Below, in pieces: positions 10,067-19,921 of a DNA stretch of 64,000 bases. The DNA is from Raphanus sativus. Its lineage: Eukaryota > Streptophyta > Magnoliopsida > Brassicales > Brassicaceae. The stretch's first letter is position 1. The number at the start of each line of letters is the position of its first letter. The DNA lies in NCBI RefSeq assembly GCF_000801105.2, contig NC_079511.1, positions 18,747,792 to 18,811,791 of the forward strand, given 5' to 3'. Position numbers and translations under genes: made by a program. Under the pieces are notes generated by a model. That model saw nothing but the letters and a program-made list of their open reading frames with translations. It was not told where the DNA came from and made no database searches.

Positions 10067-11970
10067 AAGTACCGATCGACGACTCGGACCCGAGCAAATC
10101 CGTCCGAGTAGGCGCGTTTTTTTCTGACGCAATGCTGCAGAAGATCCTCGAGTTTCTCAAGCAGAACTTGTCCTCATTCGCTTGGGCAATGTCCGATATG
10201 AAAGTAATCGATCCAGCTATCACAACTAACGAACTCAACAATGACCCCAATTTCAAGCCCATCCGCCAGAAGAGAAGAAAGTTGGGTCCGAAGCGATCCA
10301 AGGCAGTCGCTGAAGAAGTCGAGCGTCTACTCGGCGCCGGCTCAATTACCGAAGTTCGTTACCCAGAATGGTTAGCCAATCCAGTGGTCGTTAAGAAGAA
10401 GAACGGTAAATGGCGCATCTGCGTCGATTTTACTGATCTCAACAAAGCATATCCTAAGGACAGCTACCCGTTGCCTAGCATCGATCGCCTAGTCGAGTCG
10501 ACAGCCGGCAACGAGATGCTGACATTTATGGATGCCTTCTCGGGTTACAACCAGATCCTAATGCACCCAGACGACAGGGAGAAAACCGCGTTTAACACCG
10601 ACCGAGGAACTTACTGTTATAAAATGATGCCCTTCGGACTGAAAAACGCCGGAGCAACCTACCAGAGGCTTGTCAATCGGATGTTCGCCGACCAGCTGGA
10701 GAAACGATGGAAGTCTACATTGACGACACGCTCGTCAAATCACTCCGAGCCGATGACCACCTAATGCACTTGAAGGAATGCTTTACGATACTCAACAAGT
10801 ACGGGAAGAAGCTGAACCCCGCCAAGTGTACCTTCGGCGTCTCCTCGGGCGAATTCCTCGGTTACGTCGTCACGCAACGAGGAATAGAAGCCAATCCGAA
10901 GCAAATCTCAGCGGTCCTTGATCTCCCAAGTCCAAGAAACTGCCGAGAAGTGCAGAGACTAACGGGACGCATCGCCGCACTTAATCGCTTTATCTCCCGA
11001 TCTACCGACAAGTGCCTACCTTTCTACGATCTCCTCTGAGGGAACAAAAAGTTCATTTGGGATGACAAATGCGAGGATGCATTCACTCAACTTAAGCAGT
11101 ACCTGACGACTCCTCCCGTCCTAGCCAAGCCGGATGTTGGAGACGTCCTATCTCTCTATATTGCGGTTTCCTCAGCAGCTGTCAGTAGCATCCTAATCAA
11201 AGAGGATCGCGGCGAGCAGTGTCCGATTTTTTTACATGAGCAGACAGATGACTGGTCCGGAAACCAGATACCCAACCCTTGAGAAGCTGGCTCTGGCCGT
11301 CGTTGATTCTGCGAGAAAGTCGCGACCCTACATCCAATCGCACTCCATCGAAGTGTTAACCGACCAACCGCTCCGCACCGTCCTGCAAAATCCCAACAGA
11401 GCTGCCGGTTGACTAAGTGGGCAATTGAACTGAGCGAAATCGACATCACCTATAAATGCCGAACAGCCGCCAAGTCTCAAGTCCTCGCAGATTTCCTTGT
11501 AGAGCTCACACCAGACCTTGCGCAGGACCTCGACATTCCAAGTCCCAACTAGATTCTCCACGTCGACGGGTCAAACGAGCAAAGGATCGGGTGCAGGAGT
11601 CCAACTTCAGTCACCTACGGGAGAACTCATTCGGCAGTCTTTCAGTTTCGGTTTCCAAGCCTCCAACAACAAAGCGGAGTACGAGTCACTGATCGCGGGT
11701 CTCCGTCTCGCTCGAGCCGTTAAAGCCAAACGCTTAAGTGTTTATTGCGACTCGCAGCTCGTCGCTAGCCAGTTTAGCGGCGACTACGATGCCCGCAACG
11801 ACCGAATGAACGCATATCTCCGGGTAGTCCAAGAACTTGCCAAGAAATTCGATTTTTTCGAACTTACCAAGGTTCCCCGAGGAGAGAACGTTTGCGCCGA
11901 CGCATTAGCTGCACTCGGGAGCAAACTCGGCCACTGCACCAATCTCCGCAGCAACTCGACGATCCACTAA
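10067..11970 (+). pseudogene. Element B reverse transcriptase and two RNase H domains
   Basis: RT runs from about 10067. Fingers/palm motifs are WLANPVVVKKKNGKWRICVD and FMDAFSGYNQI, and the catalytic box is YIDDTLVKS (about 10713-10740), reached through a frameshift. A TGA at 11037-11039 and further frame changes interrupt the following gypsy-type RNase H (LSLYIAVSSAAVSS, LTDQPLR). In that domain the first catalytic Asp is replaced by Ala. A second RNase H starts near 11545 (LHVDGS, GSGAGVQL, AEYESLIAGL, YCDSQLVASQ, CADALAAL) and keeps the D-E-D-D residues. This second, archaeal-type RNase H is a hallmark of the Tat lineage. The stop is at 11968-11970. Confidence 0.88.
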
Positions 11971-11989
11971 CGATTCCAACAACACCGAG

Positions 11990-13078
11990 ATGCCCGATTG
12001 TGACGACACCCCGATTGATTGGCGAGTAGAGTTCCTCGATTACCTCATCCGCGGGGAACTGCCAACAGATAAGTGGGCAGCAAGACGCCTGAAGAGACGC
12101 AGCGCCCACTACGTCGTTATGAACGACGAACTTCATCGAGTAACCGCGAACAAGGTACTCTTGAAGTGCATCCAAGGTGATGAAGTGCGACGAGTGATGG
12201 CAGAAAACACACGACGGAGCGGGAGGAAATCATTCAGGAGGCCGAGCTCTCGCCCTCAAGGTCCAGAGCTCGGGCTTCTTTTGGCCATCAATGAACACCG
12301 ATTGCGAAGCATATGCTCGTCGGTGCGACAAATGTCAGCGCCACGCCCCGAGTATCCACAGCCCTATCGAGCTGTTGCGGACGTCTGCGGCTCCGTATCC
12401 ACTCATGCGATGGGGTATGGATATCATCGGGCCAATGCCGAACTCGCGCCAGCGTCGCTTTATCTTGGTCCTCACCGATTATTTCACTAAGTGGATCGAA
12501 GCCGAGGCCTTCTCTCAGGTGACGGACAAGGAAGTCCGCACCTTTGTCTGGAAAAACATCATCTGCCGTCATGGCTTACCATACGAGATCATGACGGACA
12601 ATGGCTCTCTGTTCATGTCTGGAAACTTCAAGGAGTTCTGCAGCAAATGGAATATCCGCCTAAGTCCTTCGACTCCCCGTTACCCTTAAGGAACGAACAG
12701 GCAGAATCCTCCAATAAGATTATCATCGATGGGATCAAGAAGCGTCTCGACCTCAAAAAGGCCACTAGGACGACGAAACTGGACGGCGTCCTCTGGTCGC
12801 ATCGGACTACTCCTCGTGGTGCGACCAAGTCCCCCTTTCTCCCTTGCTTACGGGATGGAAGCGATGGCCCCTGCAGAACTCAACGTGACGAGTCTTCACC
12901 GCGCCAAGATGCCTCAGTTTGTCGAACTCAACCAAGACATGCTCCTCGACGCCCTCGACGAACTCTAATAGAAACGCGATCAGGCACTTCTTCGGATCCA
13001 AAATTATCAAAACCAGATCGAGAGTTACTACAACAAGAAGGTCAAAGCGCGCCCTCTCGAACTCGGTGACCTCGTCCT
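11990..13078 (+). pseudogene. Element B integrase, N-terminal and core part
   Basis: The N-terminal region contains PIDWRVEFLDYLIRGELPTDKWAARRLK. The zinc-binding pair CDKCQRHA follows after a frame change near 12280. Catalytic residues appear in WGMDIIGPM and IMTDNGSLF, and the glutamate region (EQAESSNKIIIDG) lies after another frameshift near 12680. The GKQx loop expected before the catalytic Glu is partly lost. The sequence reaches GDLVL and is cut at 13078 by element B1. Positions 13074-13078 (GTCCT) are the left copy of B1's target duplication. Confidence 0.88.
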
Positions 13079-13487
13079 TGTTGGGGTCAAAAACGGTTAT
13101 CTCAAAACTCAACGGCTGAAAATATTTATCGTGCGCGGACTTTCCATAAAACAAGCGTCAAAAGCAAAGCAAGTCGTACAGCTTAAAAAAACCTATGTGT
13201 AAAGTCGATTGTTCTTGTTTTACACGATAAACTTTACGAGAAAACAACTCAGATCTAGTCGTTAAACTTCGATGACACAATCAAGAAGAACCGAGAGACA
13301 TTAGGTCCATAGCTGAGATGACACGACCATACGAAAGTATACGGAAGAAACGGGAAGTGATCTAAGTTTGGATAGGCCGAACGACAAGGAATCCCCCTTG
13401 AAACTTCAAAGAGCCCGTTCTCTCAAACCGTGAGACCCAGAAAACGATCAACATATTAAATCGAAGCCCTCGTCGAGACGCACGTGC

Positions 13488-13845
13488 TGGTCCGTAGCCG
13501 CCGGGCGGCTAGCCCCGTGCTGGCCGTGGCCGCCGGCGGCTAGCGCCCGTGCTGGCAGTGGCCGCGGGCGGCTAGCCCCGCGCTGGCCGTGGCCACCGGC
13601 GGCTAGCGCCCGTGCTGGCCGTGGCCGTCGGGCGGCTAGCCCCGTGCTGGCCGTGGCGCCGGCGGCTAGCGCCCGTGCTGGCCGTGGCCGCCGGGCGGCT
13701 AGCCCCGTGCTGGCCATGGCCGCCGGCAGCTAGCGCCCGTGCTGGCCGTGGCCGCCGGGCGGCTAGCCCCGTGCTGGCCGTGGCCGGCGGCGGCTAGCGC
13801 CCGTGCTGGCCATGGCCGCCGGGCGGCTAGCCCCGTGCTGTCTCG
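13488..13845 (+). repeat. GC-rich minisatellite in B1 5' LTR
   Basis: It is a tandem array of about eleven units of about 32 bp. Each unit has the core GGCCGTGGCCGCCGG and a CGGCTAGC palindromic stretch. Two unit types mainly alternate, GGGCGGCTAGCCCCGTG and GGCGGCTAGCGCCCGTG. They differ by a lost G and a gained C, so the period is kept. It is extremely rich in CpG and CHG sites. Confidence 0.9.
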
Positions 13846-14373
13846 GGTCGTCGGATGACAAGCTTCCGTGCATAAGTTCTAGGCCCCGGCCGTCAGAAGT
13901 CTGTACTTTGCATCTTTCCAAGTCCTCGCAGGACGAATCATTGAGATTCCGCGTACGAAACTCCGGTTCTTACTCCAATCTAGGACCGTCGGGAAAACTT
14001 CGGAAACTCGTAAGATATCGACAGGAAGGAAGATCTTAAATTCTTCGTACGAAACAGCGATGGTTATCTTAAGACACCACTCGTCTCAACTCTACGACCG
14101 AATGAAGAACTTCCGAAGAAATCGTAGAAAACCACGGAAGTCCTGGAAACGGCCCGAAGGGACCAAACACGATCGGACAGTCCGTTTACGATTATCTGAG
14201 ATAGATACGACGATTTACGTTTATCTTTGCATAGCAAGATAAATGCTAAATTTCCGGAAGGATAAATGTCAAGTTTCCCGAAGATAAATGTCAAGTTTCC
14301 CGATGAAAGCCGACGAAAATGGAAGAAGCCCGCCTTGCGGCCCAGAAGGAGAATAGACCGTCATAAGAAGGAG

Positions 14374-14381
14374 TATATAAA
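14374..14381 (+). promoter_or_regulatory. TATA box of B1 5' LTR
   Basis: TATATAAA is followed by AGGAGCTTTGG. The same box is found at 21254-21261 in the 3' LTR, and on the minus strand at 25179-25186 and 33027-33034 in element E. A related TATATAAG lies at 50396-50403 in the solo LTR. Its conservation in all five LTRs supports it as the Pol II promoter. Confidence 0.7.
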
Positions 14382-15140
14382 GGAGCTTTGGAGAGGAAGA
14401 AAGGCAGAGCAAAAATCCTAGAGGGGAAAGCAGATCCGAGATTTTAGACTGAGGGAACTTAGAACTTAGGTGGTTAGACTAGCAAGGCATGACCTAGGAC
14501 GTCTGGCCGCCTCTCGTTTTGCCTTCATCTTGTCCGCAGACTTCTGTTCCTTCGGAAGAATCTAACAATCCTTTTACTTAGAGCTCCGCACATAGAAACC
14601 CTAGGCATTATCTCGACATGCCCGTTTCTATGACAAACGCTCGTACTAGACGAACTCCGCCAGGCAGTTCGATCTCTTGTTCAAATCTTTCCAACTGAAC
14701 TACGTCCGACTTGATCCTCGAAAGGGGTACGTAGGCAGCCTTCCTTAAGGTCCAGTCTCAATCTTAATCGCAGACTCATGTCTCTCTGGAAGGATCTAAC
14801 AATCCTTTTACTTAGAGTTCCGCACATAGAAACCCTAGGCATTATTCTCGACATGCCCGTTTCTATGACTAACGCTCGTACTAGACGAACTCCGCCAGGC
14901 AGTTTGATCTCTTGTTCAAACCCTTCCAACTGAACTACGTCCGACTTGATCCTCGAAAGGGGTACGTAGGCAGCCTTCCTTAAGGTCCAGTCTCAAATCT
15001 TAGTAAAACCTTTCCGCGTTTATTTGAGCACTTGTCGTTGGTTATCGCAGAGAATCCGGACCTTCAGGGAAAGTTAGGTTTACTTAGCTTTCCCCCGTTT
15101 ACTTAATCAAAATCGACAGTGCGAATTTCGGTTCCCACAG

Positions 15141-15162
15141 TTTGGCGCTAGAAGGAGGGGGG
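15141..15162 (+). other. Primer-binding site of B1
   Basis: TTTGGCGCTAGAAGGAGGGG begins one base after the LTR end. The mirror-image site is at 32455-32479 in element E (TTTGGCGCTAGAAG on the minus strand). The tRNA was not identified. Confidence 0.7.
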
Positions 15163-15204
15163 TCGGATTCTCTTACTCAAAAACCTACGATTGGTAACAA
15201 CAGC

Positions 15205-15638
15205 ATGGCCACATCACCTGTCCGCAACATCGTGTCATTCGGGGACAGAGCAACGGCTGGTCAAGCCAAACCTCACGACGAACTCCTCGTTATCAGACTA
15301 ACGATCCAGGACATCGACGTAGCGAGAATATTGGTCGACACCGGATGCTTGACAAATATTATATATAAAAACACTCTCGAGAGGATGGGAATCGACCTAA
15401 GCGCGATCACGGACGATCCCAATCCGATAATCGGTCTCTCAGGAAACATCACAATGACCCTCGGCTCGGTTGATCTCTCGGTCAGAGCCGGGAGCGTCAC
15501 GAAGATGGTGGAATTTTTGGTAGTCGACGGTCCAGCAGCATATAACGCGATCGTCGGGACTTCGTGGTTAAACTCCATGCGAGCAATCCCTCGACTTTCC
15601 ATCTGTGCCTCAAATTTCCGACCCTCTTCGGAGTAGAA
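15205..15638 (+). pseudogene. B1 protease remnant
   Basis: The frame is open from the PBS, and the first true ATG is at 15205. It encodes a retropepsin: PHDELLVIRLTIQDIDVARI, LVDTGCLTNIIY (active-site DTG, but Cys-Leu replaces Ser-Ser after it), and YNAIVGTSWLNSMRAI near the C-terminus. Everything normally upstream (all of gag) is missing, so the protease lies almost directly after the PBS. After SMRAI the frame loses similarity and stops at 15636-15638. Confidence 0.82.
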
Positions 15639-16016
15639 ACAATACGAGGAGATCGTAAAGCGCCGCAAGTCTGCTTGGCCCGCTGGGTTAAAACAAAAAA
15701 AAAACTCTGAGCCCGAAACTAACCCAAAAAAGCAAGCAACCCACGAACCAGCATCGTAGGACCCTCCAGAAATCTTCTGGCAATCGCAAAGAGCTGAAGC
15801 CTTAGAAGGGAAAGGTGAGCCCACTTGCGAACCAGTAATTTCGGTCTGCCTCGACGAGACTAACCCAGAGCGGTGCGTAGAGATTGGAGCCAATCTCCGC
15901 GATGCGTTGAAAGCAGAACTCATCGCATGTCTCAAGAAGAACCTTAACACGTTCGCTTGGGGCGGAAGATATGCCGGGAATCGACATCAACATAACGAAT
16001 ACGAACACTCGTAAAC
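15639..16016 (+). pseudogene. B1 reverse-transcriptase N-terminal remnant
   Basis: Traces of the segment between protease and RT are visible: an acidic/polar spacer, then LDETNPERCVEIGANLRDAL and LIACLKKNLNTFAWG near 15855-15962. The latter corresponds to the conserved LKKN..FAW motif before RT. The remaining RT, RNase H and integrase are absent, and the sequence changes to LTR-like DNA at about 16020. Confidence 0.7.
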
Positions 16017-16019
16017 CGA

Positions 16020-16735
16020 AGAACCGAGCAGCCGACCCCGGCCTTGGCCGTAGCCGCCGGGCGACTAGCGCCCGTGCTGGCAGTGGCCGCCGGGCGGCTA
16101 GCCCCGTGCTGGCTGTGGCCGCGGGTGGCTAGCCCCGTGCTGGCCGTGGCCGCCGGCGGCTAGCGCCCGTGCTTGCCGTAGCCGCCGGCGGCTAGCGTCC
16201 GTGCTGGCCGTGGCCGCCGGGCGGCTAGCCCCGTGCTGGCTCGGGTCTTCGGACAACAATCTCTGGTACACAAGTCCCAGGCCCCAGCCGTCAGAAATCT
16301 GTACTTCGAGTCTTTTCCAAAGTCCTCGCAGGACGAATCATTGAGATTCCGCGTACGAAACTCCGGTTCTTACTCCAAGCTAAGACCGTCGGAAACACTT
16401 CGGAAACTCGTAAGATATCAACGGGAAGGAAGATCTTAAATTCTTCGTACGAAACAGAGATGGTTATCTTAAGACACCACTCATCTCAACTCTACGAACG
16501 AATGAAGAACTTCCGAAGAAATCGTAGAAAACCACGGAAGTCCTAGAGACGGCCCGAAAGGGACCAAACGTGATCGGACAGTCCGTTTACGATTATCTAA
16601 GATAGACACGACGATTTACATTTATCTTTACGTAACAAGATAAATGCTAAATTTCCGGAAGGATAAATGTCAAGTTTCCTGAAGATTAATGTCAAGTTTC
16701 CCGATAAGTATGGAGGCTGACGAAAATCAGCGTTT
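16020..16735 (+). repeat. LTR-like fragment inside B1 with a second minisatellite array
   Basis: The array (about 16040-16240) and the following 470 bp match the middle of the B1 LTR. One landmark is GAATCATTGAGATTCCGCGT (16336 against 13936 in the 5' LTR). Others are the paired GATAAATG and AAGTTTCCCGA blocks near 16640-16700. The edge before the array (GAACCGAGCAGCCGAC) instead resembles the solo LTR at 49450-49475. I infer that an LTR piece of a related subfamily replaced the pol region. Confidence 0.8.
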
Positions 16736-19560
16736 CTAATGCTAAAATTCGATAACATTTTACGGAACACCTTTCGTAAAATAAATTCTCGAAAATATTT
16801 CACGAGACAGCTTTTGCATGATTAAACTCGACAACATTTTACAAAACAGTTTCCGTAAAATTAACTCGACAACATTTTGTGAAAAAACTCTCGTTAAATA
16901 AAAGCTCAACAATATTTTACGAAACATCATTCGTAAAATATAACAAGATCGTAAGCTTCTTGACCTGACCAGTTCGCTCATAGCTTGACGAAACAAGAAG
17001 CCCCACTCAAGTGACATCTTGCACATTGTGTCTAAAAATGTCCACCTTAGACCTCTTCAAGTAATCACCTACTTCCCCTCTCTTTGTTTCAACGATTCTG
17101 TCGGGCACAATTTAACCAGCACATCGAAGAAACGAGAACAGAAATTTGAGCGTTGATATCTCTCTCTCGCTCCGATATTCTCGTCTGAATTTCGTCGAAA
17201 ATCAATTCTCGTTCAGTATCAAACTCTTCGAAGACCTTCGACAGTAAATCGAAAATGGCCATTCCCAAACGCCTAATAAACTTTCGATAAATTACTAACT
17301 CATACTCGCAAGAATCCTTCGACTCGTTCTTGTAGAACTAACGCTGCGAAAGTTGAAACTCCGATCAGAAGACGCGAAGCAAAGAGGAACGGACAATCGA
17401 GGAGACTAAGGTACGTACGACTTTTGTCAAGGTTTTAATTTTTCATAGGAAAGGAACGAAAACGTTTTGAAAACTGCCGTAGAATTTAGGGAACTTAGAA
17501 CCTAGGTGGATAGTTTAGCAAGCTAAGTCTTAGGCAACTTTTCGAAGTCTTGTTTTATTGTTCCTTGACTGTTCGGGCAGAACATGCGAACTGATCTAAG
17601 TTCTCAAAAAACCGAGAAACGATCACCATGCATTCTAAGCAAACTCGTCCCACTTCCTAAAGAAAGAAAAAACATACACAAGCCTTCAAAAGAACGGTTT
17701 AACCCATTTTCTTTCAAGAAAAGAGGGAGTAGGTGAGTATACGAGTATCATATACTCACCTACTCCCGTCTTCAAAAACTTTTTGCTTCAGCATCAAGAG
17801 AACGCTTTTAACAAAGCAAACTCTCGCAGCAATAAGCGGAAGAACGCTTAGGCGATAAAATGTGTCCGTCAATCCTTTTAACTTTGTCTCCCCCGGAAAA
17901 AATGAAAATTCGTTTTTAACAGCCATCAGCCATAACTCGTAAAAACCCGCTACGCTTGGCATGTCAATCTCGATGAACGATATTCGGCCCTCAGCCAACT
18001 ACGCCTTTTCATAAAGCCCGAACATGCACTCGACATCGCCATTAAGGACAATCGTCAACTAAACACGATCTTAACGGTAACACAAAGGGTCATGGACTGG
18101 TCCTTTACCAACGACTTCCTTGGCTAAACGGCTGAAGTCAGCCTCCATGCCGATCCACAATACTTAGTGACCACCGCTCCAACCGTGTAACGGCTAAAAA
18201 AGACAATCCACGATTTGTCGTAAAACGTCAAACGGATATTATGCAAGCAGTTTGTCGTATAACCCAAAATCGGAAATCATACGATAACGAAACTCGATCC
18301 TAACAACCAAATGGTTAAACGGAAGATCTTAAACTCATCATTAAATCGATTAAGTTCTATATGCACCATAAAACGCGGCACGAAAAGAAACGCTCGTAGC
18401 AAAGCTCCTAGAGCTATACGAGTCATTCTTACAAAAACAAATCTCAGAAGGCCAACACTTCACGAAACATAGTGAAGTTAGACGCTTCCCCCTGGTAAAA
18501 TTTACGCGACCCTTCGGTCCTAAATCCTCAACAAATTCGCCAACTACTAAACGGCTGCGACAACGGATCCAGTATCCATAAAACGATTACCACATCCAGA
18601 CACATGTCTCTCATCGCTTACTCCTAAAATCGCTCGCTAAAAAGTAGCATACGGACCAAGCGACAAAATCACAACCCGAAGTGACTACTCGGATTCTATC
18701 CTTAACACTTGACGAAAGTATAAATCAAATCATAAGCGAAAGCCCATAATCCTCTTATGGCATGAGAAAAATAAAATCGCAGCACTGCGAGACGTCGCTT
18801 CGTGCTCGGATAAACATTTTTCGATAACAAATTCATACGTCTTCAAAACGGCATCATTTCGTTGTTGCTGATCACAACAAACGAACTCTAACGTCCTAAA
18901 CAGACAAGCCACCTAAGGGTAGGCTCTTTTACATCCGACAAGGATCCCATAGCGCGCTATTCAAAAAATCCAAATTTGGTTCAGCACTTCGTAAAGGAAG
19001 TAGCTCGATTCGTGCCCAGACAAATCATATAAGCCGATACCACTTCGCGGATTTTAAAACGGTACGAATCAGGTTAAAATCACAAACAGGCAAAACGAAA
19101 GCCGATTTGTCATCGCATAGCCTCAGTCTGAGAGTAAACCTAGGTCTTGCCCTAAGCCCAGCCTTGCTGGTATCTTAACATCTCATAGACATAGCGTCAA
19201 CGACGCGAGATCCCAAAACTTGTCTCTTCACTTAAGTCTGTACGTTTCCACGAATTTCGCGTAAATCGTAAACCGCAGGAAAATCTCGCTTTGTACAAAC
19301 GACGGATACAGTGATCATCAGGGAGGCAGGAATGAGACGACAACTCACACCCTTTCCTCTAACTTCGATAGACAGAAGTTCTAAAAACGCAATATTAATA
19401 TTTTATAAGGATTGAGCCGCAGAGTTCAACAGATGCCCTGAAAAAGGTCGGGATTCGAAGCCACCAACGGCCAGTCCCACAAATGTACATCATGACCTCT
19501 TTACGGCCGAAACGCAATCAAAATAAAAATCTCTAAAGGGATTGATAAACCAAGACGCTC
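16736..19560 (+). other. B1 internal non-coding region
   Basis: I see no credible gene. Blocks rich in TTTTACG(A/G)AA recur at 16755-16940. A 17-bp-arm hairpin is at 17725-17767. The stretch matches, in reverse complement, element E at about 28000-30800 and 31560-31760, for example the AGACCTAGG region near 19137 against 28375. It is therefore family internal sequence, not host DNA. A weak reading frame on the minus strand (17998 down to 17756) begins near GRISFIEIDMPS and has a diverged counterpart in E. Confidence 0.75.
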
Positions 19561-19886
19561 CCGGAGCGTTATCTTCATCCTCGAAACTCACCCAAAGTAG
19601 GAACGGTCTCACCGTCGCCTCCATTGGTCGCACCACCCCTGCATGTCTTATATGCGCCGGCTTCGCAATCCTTGACTGCGTGGTCCTGGTCGTCCGAACC
19701 CTCTGAATCCAGGACAAGGGTGCATACGGATTTCAGACCAGCGAGAATCGAGTCGAAGTTGAGCAACGAACTCACGGTCTTCCCGACATCACGTTCGAGA
19801 TCGCCAATCAAAGGTGATGTGGATTTCCGCAATGAAATACTATTAGCCAAAAATTTCGATTTCAACTCATGATCTTCCGCCCGCAA
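19561..19886 (-). pseudogene. Remnant of antisense coiled-coil gene in B1
   Basis: On the minus strand a frame contains DLERDVGKTVSSLLN, matching DLERDLGKTVSSLLKAKEE in the antisense gene of element E (near 27670-27730). It is followed by an acidic/polar tail. The 5' exon is missing and the frame is broken, so no product is expected. Its place next to the polypurine tract and its opposite orientation are the same as in E, C and D. Confidence 0.7.
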
Positions 19887-19906
19887 GATCGTCTCCGCGT
19901 CTTACA

Positions 19907-19921
19907 GGCTGGGGGGCTAAC
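19907..19921 (+). other. Polypurine tract of B1
   Basis: GGCTGGGGGGCTAAC lies directly before the 3' LTR start at 19922. The reverse complement is found at the same place in element E (26658-26671). Confidence 0.75.

Larger units (their letters stand above)
13079..15139 (+). repeat. 5' LTR of element B1 (about 2.06 kb)
   Basis: It starts TGTTGGGGTCAAAAACGG and ends CGGTTCCCACA. It contains the GC-rich minisatellite 13488-13845 and a TATA box at 14374-14381 (TATATAAA). A tandem duplication of about 234 bp follows (14554-14787 and 14788-15003), each copy holding the CTACGT...ACGTAG motif. Reading frames through the minisatellite are compositional artefacts. Confidence 0.92.

Noticed and set aside
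13488..13845. Regular repeat spacing resembling a CRISPR array
   Set aside because: Units are contiguous with no unique spacers, there are no cas genes, and the context is a plant retrotransposon.
13448..13850. Long reading frames on both strands through the GC-rich arrays (also at 20327-20735, 25710-26310, 33633-34040 and 49666-49905), rich in Ala, Arg, Pro and Trp
   Set aside because: A ~32-bp repeat without stop codons opens several frames at once. There is no domain or start context, and the same DNA lies in LTRs.
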